Positions 51,883 through 52,424 of a stretch of DNA of 52,424 nt are shown one piece after another. Each line of letters opens with the position of its first letter. Position 1 is the first letter of the stretch. The stretch is from Chryseobacterium sp. (lineage in GTDB: Bacteria > Bacteroidota > Bacteroidia > Flavobacteriales > Weeksellaceae), in assembly GCA_027492795.1 (NCBI GenBank), contig JAPUEB010000034.1:11401-63824 (forward strand), read 5' to 3'. Both the position numbers and the translations under genes were made by a program. The notes under the pieces are model-generated. The model was not told where the DNA came from. It made no database searches and was given only the letters and a program-made list of their open reading frames with translations.

Positions 51883-52086
51883 TTTTTTTAAATATTTGAA
51901 CTCTTCTTTTATAATGAATACGGGATAATTTATTTTTGAACAAATTCTGTTGTAATAGTCGGGGTTTTTAAAATTTTTCAATGATAAAGTTTTTTCAAAT
52001 AACGTTGTTTTCAGCAAATTCAAAAACTATTGTCAAAAATCAACGTTTTACCACTTGATTAATCAGAGCTTAATCATCTACTATTA
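51883..52086. other. AT-rich non-coding stretch before the repeat array
   Basis: No credible gene. AACGTTG near 52003 faces CAACGTT near 52041 in an inverted pair with a roughly 30-nt loop, and TGATTAATCA lies near 52055. The sequence runs from the umuC stop into the 43-bp array. Confidence 0.5.
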
Positions 52087-52277
52087 AACCTTGTTCCCTT
52101 AGTACCCAAAGCGAAAGCACGCAAAAATGAACCTTATTCCCTTAGTAACTAACTTGAAACTAACAGAAAATAAACCTTATTCCCTTAGTAAAAGAATAAA
52201 GTCGGAATAGTAAGAAACCTTATTCCCTTAGTAACGAAAGTGAAACCTAAAGCAGGAAAAACATTATTCCCTAATTA
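52087..52277 (+). repeat. Five-copy array of an 18-bp repeat with 43-bp period
   Basis: AACCTTATTCCCTTAGTA occurs at 52130-52147, 52173-52190 and 52216-52233. AACCTTGTTCCCTTAGTA (one change) is at 52087-52104 and a 15/18 copy is at 52260-52277. Starts are 43, 43, 43 and 44 bp apart. The 25-26-bp intervals are purine-rich and diverged but share a weak AAnnnGAAA core. No cas genes are present. The array ends 118 bp before an outward-facing promoter element. Confidence 0.92.
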
Positions 52278-52394
52278 AAGCATGTGCATTGGTCTGAGTT
52301 TTTTTTCAGAGATATTTTTACGATAGAAATATTTTGCTTCAAAAATTCTTCTTAAAAATCAACACCTTGCACTTGCAGAATTAAAAATTATTCT

Positions 52395-52402
52395 TAATTT
52401 TG
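52395..52402 (+). promoter_or_regulatory. TAnnTTTG promoter facing out of the window
   Basis: TAATTTTG followed by CAGTCCG matches the rpsU promoter layout. It presumably drives a gene just beyond 52424. The 52278-52394 stretch before it has no other recognisable feature. Confidence 0.6.
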
Positions 52403-52424
52403 CAGTCCGAAAAGCAGGTTAAAA

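Noticed and set aside
51838-52023. 61-residue minus-strand reading frame after umuC
   Set aside because: It overlaps the umuC end, has no promoter or recognisable motif, and its composition follows AT-rich intergenic DNA.
52087-52277. CRISPR array
   Set aside because: The repeats are 18 bp and the spacers 25 bp, both below known CRISPR ranges. The intervals share a weak common pattern and no cas genes are nearby.

Overview
The window is chromosomal DNA of a flavobacterium (Bacteroidota), most like the Chryseobacterium group. Supporting signs are type IX secretion (T9SS) sorting domains of both type A and type B, the DUF6452/DUF6048 gene pair, an IPExxxVDY-type gene beside rnc and pyk, promoters of the TAnnTTTG type, very short or absent leaders, weak Shine-Dalgarno sites, and many dispersed palindromic repeats between genes. 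The genus is an inference from these features, not from a database match.

Layout. 1-3100: a 98-bp tandem repeat, yicC (minus), miaA and a thioredoxin-fold gene. 3100-6900: a minus-strand block of two secreted proteins, a LuxR-type response regulator and a 7TM-type histidine kinase; an 18-bp palindrome (ATCAACC-N4-GGTTGAT) recurs in its intergenic gaps. 7000-14600: a TlpA-like lipoprotein without redox cysteines, rlmD, a large zinc protease, the DUF6452/DUF6048 pair and a small lipoprotein. 14639-15588: a complete IS5-type element. 15797-22411: a 2204-residue T9SS metalloprotease. 22495-25521: coaE, an MBL-fold hydrolase and ruvB (minus), with a 184-bp MITE between the last two. 25794-29723: hutI, hutG and an aldehyde dehydrogenase. 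29837-32053: two thioredoxin-like paralogues, an XRE regulator and a lipoprotein, bounded by two copies of the pyk 3' end. 32053-36224: the acpP-fabF-rnc-IPExxxVDY-pyk block (minus). 36356-42715: a GH13 amylase, tmRNA and a 1471-residue choice-of-anchor L/T9SS type B protein (all minus). 42894-48278: the translation island rpsU, tyrosine recombinase, hpf, tRNA-Thr/Tyr/Gly/Thr, tuf, tRNA-Trp, secE, nusG, with an orphan Vsr-like endonuclease inserted before tuf. 48323-52424: accessory genes (GNAT protein, polysaccharide deacetylase, orphan UmuC) and an array of five 18-bp repeats with a 43-bp period, just before an outward promoter at the window edge.

Core functions (tRNA and rRNA modification, fatty-acid synthesis, CoA synthesis, recombination, translation) alternate with accessory DNA. 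The strongest unexplained signals are (i) the 43-bp-period array at 52087-52277, (ii) the palindrome family around the two-component genes, (iii) the MITE with a perfect 8-bp target duplication, (iv) the duplicated pyk tail bounding the thioredoxin/XRE module, and (v) three housekeeping or metabolic genes (miaA, coaE, hutI) whose reading frames appear to have absorbed dispersed or simple repeats.
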